Source: Actinomycetes bacterium
GTDB lineage: Bacteria > Actinomycetota > Actinomycetes > Actinomycetales > Cellulomonadaceae
Assembly: GCA_023389455.1 (NCBI GenBank)
Contig: JAEWEJ010000422.1
Location: 1-42,165 of the forward strand
Reading direction: 5' to 3'
Length of the DNA stretch: 42,165 nt
Positions within the stretch are counted from its first letter, which is position 1, and each line of letters starts with the position of its first letter. Shown here piece by piece: positions 7,453-14,836 of the stretch. A program made the position numbers and the translations under genes. The notes beneath the pieces are model-generated. The model was not told the DNA's origin. It did not search any database and saw only the letters and a list, made by a program, of their open reading frames with translations.

Positions 7453-8937
7453 TCAGCCCGTGACGTCCAGCGGGACCTCCCCCGTGCTCGTCCGCCCCTG
7501 GCGCGGGTGCTGCTCGGCCACCAGCGTCGCCGCGCCGTCCTGCGTGACGCGCACGGTCGCGACCCAGCGGAACGGCGTCGTCACCGCGCGCACGGTGACG
7601 CGGTACGCGCCCGGCTCGGGCAGGTCCACCGACACCAGCGTGCGCAGCGCACGCCACGGGCCCCCGTGCTCGCTGGGCAGGACGGCCTCCTGTGCGAGCC
7701 ACCTGCCGTGGCCGGCCCGCAGCGTCACCTCGCCGCGCGTGGTGCGCACACGCACCACGTCGTGGTCCGGGCCCCCGTCGATCCGCAGGCCGCGCACCGG
7801 GCCGACGGGCCTGCGGAGCACCAGGTCACGCCCGACGAGCGAGGGCACGCCCTCGCCCTCGCGCCCGGCCGGCACCGGGTGCGCCAGACCGGCCAGCCGC
7901 TCACGCAGGGCGCCGTGCGCGTCGGGATCGGGGGGCAGCGGCTGGTCGGACAACCGGGGCAGCAGGTCCCACACGCGGTCGAGGACCCCCTGCATGTCGA
8001 GGTCACCGGCGGTCGTGGCGACCACGAGGTCGTGCGACGGCACCACGACGCAGAACTGACCGTGGGCGCCGTCGCCCCGGAAGGCGCCGTGCCGGCACCG
8101 CCACAGCTGGTACCCGTACCCCTGCTGCCAGTCCGGCGGACCGTCGGCCGACCGCGCCCCCTCCCCGTCCGCGCCTGCGTCCGACGTCGCCTCCGCGCCT
8201 GCGTCCGACGTCGCCTCCGCGACCCACCCCTCCGGCAGCACCCGCACCCCGTCCACCACCCCGTCCTGCGCCAGCAGGACCCCGAGCGCCGCGACGTCGC
8301 GGGTGCGCACGGCCAGCCCGAAGCCGCCCATGTCGACCCCGTGGGGGCACTGCTCCCACGTGGCACCGGTGATCCCGAGCGGCGCGAGCAGCCGCGGCTG
8401 CAGGTAGTCGAGCAGCCGCTGCCCGGTGAGCCGCGTGACGATCGCCGACAGCACGTACGTCGCGGCCGTGTTGTAGACGAACCACGTGCCGGGCGCGTGC
8501 TCGACCGGCAGCGAGAGGAACGTGCGCACCATGTCGCGGGTCGTGAACACCGTGTCGCTGGTGTCCTCGTGGTGGCCCGAGCGCATGGTCAGCAGGTCGC
8601 GCACCCGCATCGCGGCGAGGTGCGCCGACGGCTCGACCGGCGCCTCGTCCGGGAAGAACGACACGACCGGGTCGTCGAGGGACAGCAGCCCCTCGTCGCG
8701 GGCGAACCCGATGCCGATCGCCGTGAACGTCTTCGACAGCGAGTACAGGTCGTGCGGCAGGTCCGGCCCGTACGGGTCCCACCAGCCCTCGGCCACGACC
8801 GCCCCGCGCCGGACGACCATGACGGAGTGGAGCTCGTCGTGCCGGTCGAGCGCGTCGACGAGCTCGAGCAGCGCCGACGACGGCACCCCCCGCTCCTCGG
8901 GCGCACGACGGGGCAGGGCAGCGGCGGTGGGCTCCAT
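7453..8937 (-). CDS. Serine beta-lactamase-like hydrolase (class C family)
   Basis: Predicted cytoplasmic serine hydrolase of about 494 residues in the beta-lactamase / penicillin-binding-like family. The nucleophile motif S-x-x-K is SLSK (residues 66-69, in DLYSLSKTFTAIGIGFA). Downstream are LLTMRSGHHED, typical of this family, and the Tyr motif in TWFVYNTAATYVLSAIV. A C-terminal extension of about 100 residues is rich in beta strands. No signal peptide is evident, so a periplasmic antibiotic target is unlikely; esterase or D-amino-acid peptidase activity is as likely as beta-lactam hydrolysis. ATG at 8937 is chosen; an in-frame ATG at 8955 is possible. The frame runs open antisense through galM, which is a GC artefact. 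It carries a 24-bp internal duplication. Confidence 0.85.
   Translation of the reverse strand: MEPTAAALPRRAPEERGVPSSALLELVDALDRHDELHSVMVVRRGAVVAEGWWDPYGPDLPHDLYSLSKTFTAIGIGFARDEGLLSLDDPVVSFFPDEAPVEPSAHLAAMRVRDLLTMRSGHHEDTSDTVFTTRDMVRTFLSLPVEHAPGTWFVYNTAATYVLSAIVTRLTGQRLLDYLQPRLLAPLGITGATWEQCPHGVDMGGFGLAVRTRDVAALGVLLAQDGVVDGVRVLPEGWVAEATSDAGAEATSDAGADGEGARSADGPPDWQQGYGYQLWRCRHGAFRGDGAHGQFCVVVPSHDLVVATTAGDLDMQGVLDRVWDLLPRLSDQPLPPDPDAHGALRERLAGLAHPVPAGREGEGVPSLVGRDLVLRRPVGPVRGLRIDGGPDHDVVRVRTTRGEVTLRAGHGRWLAQEAVLPSEHGGPWRALRTLVSVDLPEPGAYRVTVRAVTTPFRWVATVRVTQDGAATLVAEQHPRQGRTSTGEVPLDVTG
8171..8218 (-). repeat. Exact 24-bp tandem duplication inside the beta-lactamase-like gene
   Basis: Two identical 24-bp units (8171-8194 and 8195-8218) encode EATSDAGA twice. 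They lie in a surface-type linker (up to GADGEGARS) between the catalytic core segments. The frame is kept. Confidence 0.95.
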
Positions 8938-9153
8938 CCCGGGATCATGCTCCATGCCCGGGCCCGCTCGCGCCGGGCCTCGGTCCCGCACGTCGACACC
9001 CACCCGCACCCCGACGTCCCGCACGGCGACACCCGCCGCGCCGACACCCGAGCACCGCGGCCCCGCACCCGGCCCCGGTCCGGCGCCGCGTCCCGCGCAC
9101 CGCGGTACGGCGGGTCCCGAGGTGGGCACCGCGCCCCCGACTAGGTTGGTCCC
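8938..9153. other. Divergent intergenic region, C-rich
   Basis: Between the two divergent genes. It is strongly C-biased on the plus strand, with loosely repeated GACACCC and GTCCCGCAC words. Apart from the galM -10 at its right end, I see no gene or convincing site. Confidence 0.5.
9142..9147 (+). promoter_or_regulatory. -10 element of galM (TAGGTT), leaderless
   Basis: TAGGTT, 6 nt (GGTCCC), then the GTG start. Transcription would begin at or next to the start codon, giving a leaderless mRNA. Confidence 0.65.
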
Positions 9154-10062
9154 GTGAACACGCCCCCGCCCACGGGTGACCAGCACGTGCTGCGGCACGG
9201 TGACCAGGTCGCCGTCGTCACGTCCGTCGCCGCGAGCCTGCGCGAGTACCGCGTCGGCGAGCGGGACGTCGTCCTGCCCTTCGCGGCCGAGTCGATCGCG
9301 CCGGCGTTCTCCGGCGCGGTGCTCGCGCCGTGGCCGAACCGCCTGCGCGACGCGACCTACGGGTTCCGCGGCGCCACGTACCAGGTGCCGATCACGGAGC
9401 ACGAGCGGCTCACCGCGCTGCACGGCCTGGTGTCGTACGAGCGGTTCGCGCCTGTCGAGGTGTCGCAGGACGCCGTGACGCTGCGCCACGACCTCGTCCC
9501 GCAGCCCGGCTACCCGTGGCCGCTGCGGCTCGACGTGACCTACGCGCTGGACCACGCCGGGCTCACCGTGACCGTCGCGGCGACCAACCAGGGCGCCACC
9601 GTCGCCCCGTACGGCGTCGGCTTCCACCCGTGGCTGTCCCCCGGGCCCGGCCCGGTCGACGCCTGCACGCTGCGGCTCGACGCCGCGCGCCGCGTGACCG
9701 TCGACGAGCGCCTGCTCCCGACGGGCACGCAGGCCGTGGCGGGCGACTACGACCTGCGCGCGGGCCTGCCGCTCGACGGCGTGAGCCTCGACGACGCGTG
9801 GGTCGACGTGACGCCCGACGAGCACGGCACGACCCGCGCCGAGCTGACGGGCGCCGACGGGCGCACGGTCACCGTCTGGGCCGACGAGACGCTGCCCGCG
9901 TGGCAGGTCTGCACCGGCGACGGGATCCCGGGCATCGACCGGCGCGGCGTGGCCGTGGAGCCGATGACGTGCGTCGCGGACGCCTTCCGCACCGGCGAGA
10001 TGCTGGTCGAGCTCGAGCCCGGCGCGACGCACCAGGTGCGCTGGGGCATGTCGCTGCGCTGA
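9154..10062 (+). CDS. Aldose 1-epimerase family protein
   Basis: Probable mutarotase of 302 residues that interconverts alpha and beta anomers of sugars. Family marks: APWPNRLRDATYGFRGATYQ (N-terminal beta domain), the active-site His in LTALHGLVSYERF, a second His in VGFHPWLSPGPG, and the acidic residue in GVAVEPMTCVADAFRTGE near the C terminus. The substrate is not evident. No other sugar-metabolism gene is adjacent, so the pathway cannot be inferred. The GTG at 9154 sits 6 nt after a TAGGTT box with no ribosome site, so it is leaderless. A strong hairpin follows the stop. Confidence 0.88.
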   Translation: MNTPPPTGDQHVLRHGDQVAVVTSVAASLREYRVGERDVVLPFAAESIAPAFSGAVLAPWPNRLRDATYGFRGATYQVPITEHERLTALHGLVSYERFAPVEVSQDAVTLRHDLVPQPGYPWPLRLDVTYALDHAGLTVTVAATNQGATVAPYGVGFHPWLSPGPGPVDACTLRLDAARRVTVDERLLPTGTQAVAGDYDLRAGLPLDGVSLDDAWVDVTPDEHGTTRAELTGADGRTVTVWADETLPAWQVCTGDGIPGIDRRGVAVEPMTCVADAFRTGEMLVELEPGATHQVRWGMSLR

Positions 10063-10069
10063 GCGTCGC

Positions 10070-10103
10070 TCCCGGCGGGTCCGCTGCGGCGGCCCCGCCG
10101 GGA
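10070..10103 (+). terminator. Hairpin terminator after the aldose epimerase gene
   Basis: TCCCGGCGGG (10070-10079) pairs perfectly with CCCGCCGGGA (10094-10103) around a 14-nt loop. No T tract, as is common in actinobacteria. Confidence 0.6.
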
Positions 10104-10182
10104 GACCGTCGAGGGCCGGGTCCGCCCGGGCGGGCGTCCGCGACGTCGCGGGCCGGGCCCTGCGGTCCCGTGCGACCACGCG

Positions 10183-10248
10183 CCCTGCGGCTGGACGTCG
10201 CCCTGCGGCTGGCTGGCCCTGCCGCTCGACGTCACCCTGCGGCTCGGC
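10183..10248 (+). repeat. Imperfect 16-18-bp repeats between convergent genes
   Basis: Four units beginning CCCTGCGGCT or CCCTGCCGCT start at about 10183, 10201, 10217 and 10235, several continuing with GGACGTCG or CGACGTCA. They lie in the 238-bp gap between the two convergent genes. Confidence 0.6.
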
Positions 10249-10300
10249 GCCGGGCAGGTGCCGCGTCGTCAGCGCTGCTCGTCAGCGGAGCGGCTCCCGA

Positions 10301-11170
10301 TCAGCCGTAGTACTCGCCGTCGGCCTTGACGCCCTTGGTGTACTCCCAGTGCCACGGCTCGTACGGGCCGGAACCGCCCTTGACGGCCCAGTTCGGCTGC
10401 TCCCAGCCGAAGGTCGGCGCGTTGTCGTTCATCCAGGTCCAGCGGGCGCCCGAGGTCTGGATGGAGCAGAAGTCCATCGCCAGGCCCCAGCCGTGGTTGC
10501 TCTTGCCGGGCGTGGCGGCGAGGCCGCCCTTCTGGGCCTTCACGGCCTTCTGCTGCGCGAGCGTCCGGTAGCCGGAGCTGAGGCACAGGTCCGTGCCGAA
10601 CCGCGCGACGTGGGCCTCGTTGAGCTCGGCGAGCGCGACGGCGGCGTCGGCACGCATCTGCGTGCGACCGTCCCACAGGGTGCACAGGTCCTTGGTGGCC
10701 AGCAGCCCGTTCTCGCCGGCGGCGCGGACCGAGCCGTCGCAGCCGGGCAGGGCGGAGCGCTCGGCTCCGCGTGAGACGTCGGCCAGGGCGCGGGCGCGGG
10801 ACGAGCCGTCCGCGGACACCAGTGGCGTCGGCGGGAGGTCCGAGAGCGGCAGGGCCGTCAGCGCGGCGACGGTGGAGGGCAGGTGCGCCTCGCTCGCGGC
10901 GGCGCCCACGACGATCTCGCCGTCCGCCACCCCCTGCGTGACGGGGACGACCAGCGTGACGCCGACCAGGGCGGCCAGCACACCGGCACGACCCAGGGCG
11001 CGGCTCGGGCGACGGCCGGCGGGTGCGGCCTCGGCCGGTCCGGCCAGGCCCTCGACCACGGGCGTCTGCGGGACGGGGATCGCGACCTCGACGGGCGTAC
11101 GCCCACGTCGTTCACGGCGCACACGTGCCGTCGGCTCCGCTCGGTGGGATCCCACGACACCTCCGCTCAT
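10301..11170 (-). CDS. VanY-type D-alanyl-D-alanine carboxypeptidase (M15)
   Basis: Zinc peptidase acting on peptidoglycan stem peptides outside the membrane, 289 residues. A basic, Pro-rich cytoplasmic N terminus is followed by one hydrophobic segment (ALGRAGVLAALVGVTLVVPVT), so it is probably membrane-anchored or exported. The M15B catalytic part is C-terminal: SGYRTLAQQKAVK, the zinc ligands in KSNHGWGLAMDF (S-x-H-x-x-x-x-x-x-D), and the Glu/His pair in PYEPWHWEY. Four Cys in the extracytoplasmic part may form disulfides. ATG at 11170 is used, although a GGAGGT lies just inside and a GTG seven codons later is conceivable. It has its own promoter. Confidence 0.85.
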   Translation of the reverse strand: MSGGVVGSHRAEPTARVRRERRGRTPVEVAIPVPQTPVVEGLAGPAEAAPAGRRPSRALGRAGVLAALVGVTLVVPVTQGVADGEIVVGAAASEAHLPSTVAALTALPLSDLPPTPLVSADGSSRARALADVSRGAERSALPGCDGSVRAAGENGLLATKDLCTLWDGRTQMRADAAVALAELNEAHVARFGTDLCLSSGYRTLAQQKAVKAQKGGLAATPGKSNHGWGLAMDFCSIQTSGARWTWMNDNAPTFGWEQPNWAVKGGSGPYEPWHWEYTKGVKADGEYYG

Positions 11171-11210
11171 CTCGTCCCGCTCGTCATCGGCCCCCCGATG
11201 CGGTCACGAA

Positions 11211-11239
11211 ACCATAACGGGGTGCGCAGACTTGTCCAA
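11211..11239 (-). promoter_or_regulatory. Promoter of the VanY-type gene
   Basis: TTGGAC (11234-11239), a 17-nt spacer and TATGGT (11211-11216) on the minus strand, about 40 nt before the start codon. This is the closest match to a canonical -35/-10 pair in the window. Direct hexamers GTCACG and ATAACG, 11 bp apart (11203-11219, plus strand), overlap the -10. Confidence 0.65.
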
Positions 11240-11450
11240 GACCCATCAGCGTCACCAGGGGGTCGCAATCTGGACACGTGCTCGACACGCCGCGCGACAC
11301 GCCGTGGCTTCACGGTTCCTCCACCCCCGGAGAGCCACCGCGGAGACGTGGGGCACACTGCGCGACGCGCTCTGCACCCCACGACGGTCACGGCGCCGCG
11401 ACCACCCCGAGGCGCGCGCGGGCTCGCACGGCGACGCGCCCACCGCCCCG

Positions 11451-12500
11451 TCAGCTCCCCGGCAGCTGGCCGCGCTGCATCGCGTCGCGGACCTCCCCCA
11501 CGAGCTCCTCGAGGATGTCCTCCAGGAACACCACCCCCACCGTCCGGCCGTCGTCGTCCACCCGCGCCAGGTGCGACCCGGACCGCTGCATCGCCTGCAG
11601 CGCCGTCTCGACCTCGTCCTGCGGGGCCACCACGGCGAGCGTGCGCACCCGCCAGGACGGCACCGGCTGGGTGCGCGTCGTCGCGTCGGCGTACAGCACG
11701 TCCTTGATGTGCAGGTACCCCTCCGGGCGCCCGTCACCGTCCACCACGACGAACCGGCTGAAGCCCGTGCGGGCGACCAGGTGCTCGATGTCGTCGGGCG
11801 TACTGCCGCCGTCGACGGTCACCAGGCCGTCGAGCGGCACCATGACCTCGACCGCGGTGCGGTCCGAGAACTCGATGGCACCGGAGAGCAGACCCTGCTC
11901 GTCCGCCAGCAGCCCCTCGGCCTGCGAGCGCTCGACGATCGACTGCACCTCCTGCGCGGTGAACGCCGAGGCGACCTCGTCCTGCGGCTCCACCCGGAAC
12001 GCCCGCAGCACGTGGTTCGCGAGCCAGTTGAGGGCCACGATCACCGGGCGCAGCACGCGCGCGACCCACACCAGCGGCGGGCCGAACAGCAGCACCGCGC
12101 GGTCGGGCCCGGACACGGCCAGGTTCTTGGGGACCATCTCGCCGAGCACCACGTGCAGGTACACCACCACGAGCAGGGCGAGGACGAACGCGATCGGGTG
12201 CGTCAGCGACCCGGGGACGCCCAGCGCGTGCAGCGGCGCCTCGATGAGGTGGGCGATCGCCGGCTCGGCGACCAGACCCAGGCTCGTCGAGCAGATCGTG
12301 ATGCCGAGCTGGGCGGCGGCGAGCATGAGGGAGACGTGCTCCATCGCCCACAGCACGGTGACCGCGCGACGGTCCCCCGCCTCGGCCAGCGGCTCGACGG
12401 ACGAGCGTCGCGCCGACATGATCGCGAACTCGGCACCGACGAAGAACGCGTTCGCTGCGAGCAGGACGACGGCGAGGACGAGCGCCAGCGTGCTGTCCAT
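11451..12500 (-). CDS. CNNM/HCC-family CBS-domain membrane protein, short form
   Basis: Membrane protein of 349 residues. An N-terminal DUF21 domain of about four helices (LALVLAVVLLAANAFFVGAEFAIMSARR; AHLIEAPLHALG; FVLALLVVVYLHVVLGEMVPKNLAVSGP) is followed by two CBS domains (DRTAVEVMVPLDGLVTVDG; VVDDDGRTVGVVFLEDILEELVGEV). It ends right after the CBS pair and lacks the CorC_HlyC domain present in its neighbour. Relatives act in magnesium or cobalt efflux, though many are annotated hemolysin-like; transport is inferred. The ATG at 12500 overlaps the upstream stop by one base (TGATG), so the two are translated together and could form a heteromer. Confidence 0.87.
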   Translation of the reverse strand: MDSTLALVLAVVLLAANAFFVGAEFAIMSARRSSVEPLAEAGDRRAVTVLWAMEHVSLMLAAAQLGITICSTSLGLVAEPAIAHLIEAPLHALGVPGSLTHPIAFVLALLVVVYLHVVLGEMVPKNLAVSGPDRAVLLFGPPLVWVARVLRPVIVALNWLANHVLRAFRVEPQDEVASAFTAQEVQSIVERSQAEGLLADEQGLLSGAIEFSDRTAVEVMVPLDGLVTVDGGSTPDDIEHLVARTGFSRFVVVDGDGRPEGYLHIKDVLYADATTRTQPVPSWRVRTLAVVAPQDEVETALQAMQRSGSHLARVDDDGRTVGVVFLEDILEELVGEVRDAMQRGQLPGS

Positions 12501-13819
12501 CAGGCGTCACCCTCCTCGTCGGGCGCCAGGCCGACGAGCCGCACCCGCTCGACGCGGCGGCCGTCCATGCGCTCGACCTGCAGGCGCACGTCGCCCTCGA
12601 CGACCTCGTCGCCCTGCACCGGCACACGCCCCAGGCGCGCCATGAGCAGCCCGCCGACGGTCTCCCAGGGGCCGTCGTCCGGAACCCGCAGCCCCGTCGC
12701 CTCGTGCAGCTCGTCGGGGCGCAGCACGCCGGGCAGCACCCAGGAGCCGTCCGCCTGGCGCGCGAGGGCGCCGCGCGTGCGGTCGTGCTCGTCCGCGACC
12801 TCCCCCACCAGCTCCTCGACGACGTCCTCGAGCGTGACCGCGCCCGACGTGCCGCCGTACTCGTCCACGACCACGGCCATCTGCAGCCCCTGGGCGCGCA
12901 GGTCCACCAGGAGCGGGCCGAGGCCCACGGTCTCCGGGACGCGCTGGGCGTCGACCATCAGTGCGGCCGCGGGCACCTCGGGACGCCGGTCGTACGGCAC
13001 CGCCATGGCCTTGCGCAGGTGCACCAGGCCGAGGACGTCGTCCACCGAGTCGCCGATGACAGGGAAGCGCGAGTGGCCCGTCTGGCGGGCCAGCGCCATG
13101 ACGTCGGCCGCGGAGTCGTCGCGGCGGACCACGACCAGCCGCGTGCGGTCCGTCATGACGTCGACCGCGGTGAGCGTCGAGAAGTCGATGGAGTTGGTCA
13201 GCAGGGTCGCGGTGGCCTGGTCGAGCGTGCCCTGCGCCGCGGACCGCCGCACGAGCGAGGCCAGCTCGGCGGGCGAGCGCGCCCCGGAGAGCTCCTCGCG
13301 CGGCTCGACCCCCACGCGGCGCAGCAGCCGGTTGGCGGTGCCGTTCGTCACGGCGATCACCGGCCGCAGCGCCGTGGTGAACCCGAGCTGCAGCGGTGCG
13401 ACGACGCGCGCGGTGCCCAGCGGCCGGGCGATCGCGAAGTTCTTGGGGACCAGCTCGCCGAACAGCATGGAGAACCCGTTGACCAGCACGAGCGCCAGTA
13501 CCGCCGCGACCGCGCCGGTCACGGCCCGCCCCACGCCCGCACCCTCCAGCGGCACGCCGAGCAGCCGGGCGACCGCGGGCTGGGTGGTGTAGCCGAGGAG
13601 CACGGTGGTGACGGTGATCCCCACCTGCGCCCCCGACAGCTGGGTCGACAGCCGGCGCAGCGCCGTCAGCACGGACCGGCCGCGGGTGTCGTCGGGGGCG
13701 GTCTGCCGCTCGACCAGGCCCGGGTCCAGCGTGACCAGCGAGAACTCGGTCGCGACGAAGACCGCCGTGCCGGCGGTGAGCAGGACGCCCAGACCGACGA
13801 GCAGCCACTCGGTCAGCAC
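12500..13819 (-). CDS. CNNM/HCC-family CBS-domain membrane protein, full length
   Basis: About 439 residues. DUF21 domain with helices at LLVGLGVLLTAGTAVFVATEFSLVTL and AVTGAVAAVLALVLVNGFSMLFGELVPKNFAIARP. CBS pair (TAVDVMTDRTRLVVV; MAVVVDEYGGTSGAVTLEDVVEELVGEV), then a C-terminal CorC_HlyC domain (WVLPGVLRPDELHEATGL through the DVRLQVERMDGRRVERVRL end). It is a probable divalent-cation exporter or regulator, by family. GTG at 13819 is taken because the conserved first helix begins there. The 5' leader is about 170 nt from a TAGGAT box and contains a possible short ORF whose stop overlaps this start. Confidence 0.87.
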   Translation of the reverse strand: MLTEWLLVGLGVLLTAGTAVFVATEFSLVTLDPGLVERQTAPDDTRGRSVLTALRRLSTQLSGAQVGITVTTVLLGYTTQPAVARLLGVPLEGAGVGRAVTGAVAAVLALVLVNGFSMLFGELVPKNFAIARPLGTARVVAPLQLGFTTALRPVIAVTNGTANRLLRRVGVEPREELSGARSPAELASLVRRSAAQGTLDQATATLLTNSIDFSTLTAVDVMTDRTRLVVVRRDDSAADVMALARQTGHSRFPVIGDSVDDVLGLVHLRKAMAVPYDRRPEVPAAALMVDAQRVPETVGLGPLLVDLRAQGLQMAVVVDEYGGTSGAVTLEDVVEELVGEVADEHDRTRGALARQADGSWVLPGVLRPDELHEATGLRVPDDGPWETVGGLLMARLGRVPVQGDEVVEGDVRLQVERMDGRRVERVRLVGLAPDEEGDA

Positions 13820-13986
13820 GGGTCCACCGGCGCCGGACGGGCGGGGACGCCCACGTGCGGGGCGGGGTACGACAGGGGCGGGCCGGCGGTCCCGCGTCCG
13901 GTGCTGGCACGCACCGGGCCGGTGCCCGCGTGAGCGGGTCGGGCGGTGGTGGGGACGCGGTGCCGGCAGCGACTTGAGCTGCTCAT
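13813..13986 (-). CDS. Possible 57-codon leader ORF upstream of the CBS gene
   Basis: ATG at 13986 begins 9 nt after a TAGGAT -10 box and opens a frame that ends TGC TGA, with the stop overlapping the downstream GTG by 7 nt (GTGCTGA). The predicted peptide starts MSSSSRCRHRVP and is rich in Pro, Arg, Ala and Gly. No homology is recognised. The placement suggests near-leaderless translation followed by re-initiation at the CBS gene, but an open frame of this length is not improbable by chance at this GC content. Confidence 0.3.
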   Translation of the reverse strand: MSSSSRCRHRVPTTARPAHAGTGPVRASTGRGTAGPPLSYPAPHVGVPARPAPVDPC

Positions 13987-13995
13987 GGTGGGAAC

Positions 13996-14001
13996 ATCCT
14001 A
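13996..14001 (-). promoter_or_regulatory. -10 element (TAGGAT) for the CBS-protein operon
   Basis: TAGGAT on the minus strand, about 177 nt before the CBS-gene start and 9 nt before the ATG of the small leader ORF. No good -35. Confidence 0.45.
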
Positions 14002-14068
14002 CGGACGATCGGGCGACGTGCCGAGGGCTCGCCAGGACCCACCCGGGTCGGTGTGCCACGCTGGCCCC

Positions 14069-14836
14069 ATGGTCACCAGCGTCGCGCGCCCGGGCGTCAC
14101 CACCGTCCTCGTGGTCGAGGACGAGCCGGCGATCGCCCAGGCCGTCGTCCACCGGTTCGCCGCCGAGGGCTGGAACGTGGAGGCGGTCGGGGACGGCAAC
14201 GCGGGGGTCGCCGCAGCGGCCCGCCTGCAGCCGGACGTCGTCGTGCTCGACGTCATGCTGCCCGGCATCGACGGGCTCGAGGTCTGCCGGCAGATCCAGG
14301 CGGAGCGCCCGGTCCCCGTGCTCATGCTCACGGCGCGCGACGACGAGACGGACATGCTGGTCGGGCTCGGGGTGGGCGCCGACGACTACATGACCAAGCC
14401 CTTCTCGATGCGCGAGCTCGTGGCCCGTACGAAGGTGCTGCTGCGGCGGACCGAGCGCGCGGCCCGCGCGGCCGAGCTCGCGGGCGTCCAGCAGCCCGAG
14501 CCGCCGCTGGTGGTGGGCGACGTGACGATCGACAGCGCGCAGCGCCGGGTGCAGCGCGCGGGCACCGAGGTGCACCTCACGCCCACCGAGTTCGACCTGC
14601 TGCTGACGCTGGCGTCCTCGCCGCGCACGGTGCTGACCCGCGAGCGGCTGCTCGCCGACGTGTGGGACTGGGTCGACGCGAGCGGCACGCGCACCGTGGA
14701 CTCCCACATCAAGGCGCTGCGGCGCAAGCTCGGCCCGGACCTGATCCGCACCGTGCACGGCGTGGGCTACGCGTACGAGCCGGCCGAGGGCACGGAGCAG
14801 TCCGCACCCGCCGGCGAGGCGGCGGACGGGACGTGA
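14069..14836 (+). CDS. OmpR/PhoB-family response regulator
   Basis: DNA-binding response regulator of 255 residues. Receiver domain 12-125: acidic pocket VVEDEP (E17, D18), phospho-acceptor D61 in VVVLDVMLPGIDGLEV, and conserved K110 in YMTKPFSMREL. A winged-helix effector domain follows (about 150-240), with LTPTEFDLLLTLAS and the recognition helix in VDSHIKALRRKLG, closing with IRTVHGVGYAYEP. ATG at 14069 has no clear ribosome site; CACGCT 6 nt upstream is a weak -10-like match, so it may be leaderless. It overlaps the kinase gene by 4 bp (GTGA). Targets are unknown. The divergent CBS genes and downstream kgd are candidates only by position. Confidence 0.92.
   Translation: MVTSVARPGVTTVLVVEDEPAIAQAVVHRFAAEGWNVEAVGDGNAGVAAAARLQPDVVVLDVMLPGIDGLEVCRQIQAERPVPVLMLTARDDETDMLVGLGVGADDYMTKPFSMRELVARTKVLLRRTERAARAAELAGVQQPEPPLVVGDVTIDSAQRRVQRAGTEVHLTPTEFDLLLTLASSPRTVLTRERLLADVWDWVDASGTRTVDSHIKALRRKLGPDLIRTVHGVGYAYEPAEGTEQSAPAGEAADGT

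Noticed and set aside
8956..10179. Upstream extension of the beta-lactamase-like frame across the aldose epimerase gene
   Set aside because: The conserved protein starts near 8937; the rest is antisense to galM with no family motif.
11171..11450. Small reverse-strand ORF in the gap between the VanY-type and CBS genes
   Set aside because: It overlaps the clear promoter of the VanY-type gene and its translation shows no motif; I see only the promoter in this gap.
13820..13995. Metal-sensing riboswitch in the CBS-gene leader
   Set aside because: The leader is long and full of small inverted repeats, but I could not match the conserved core of the Mn or Mg riboswitch classes.
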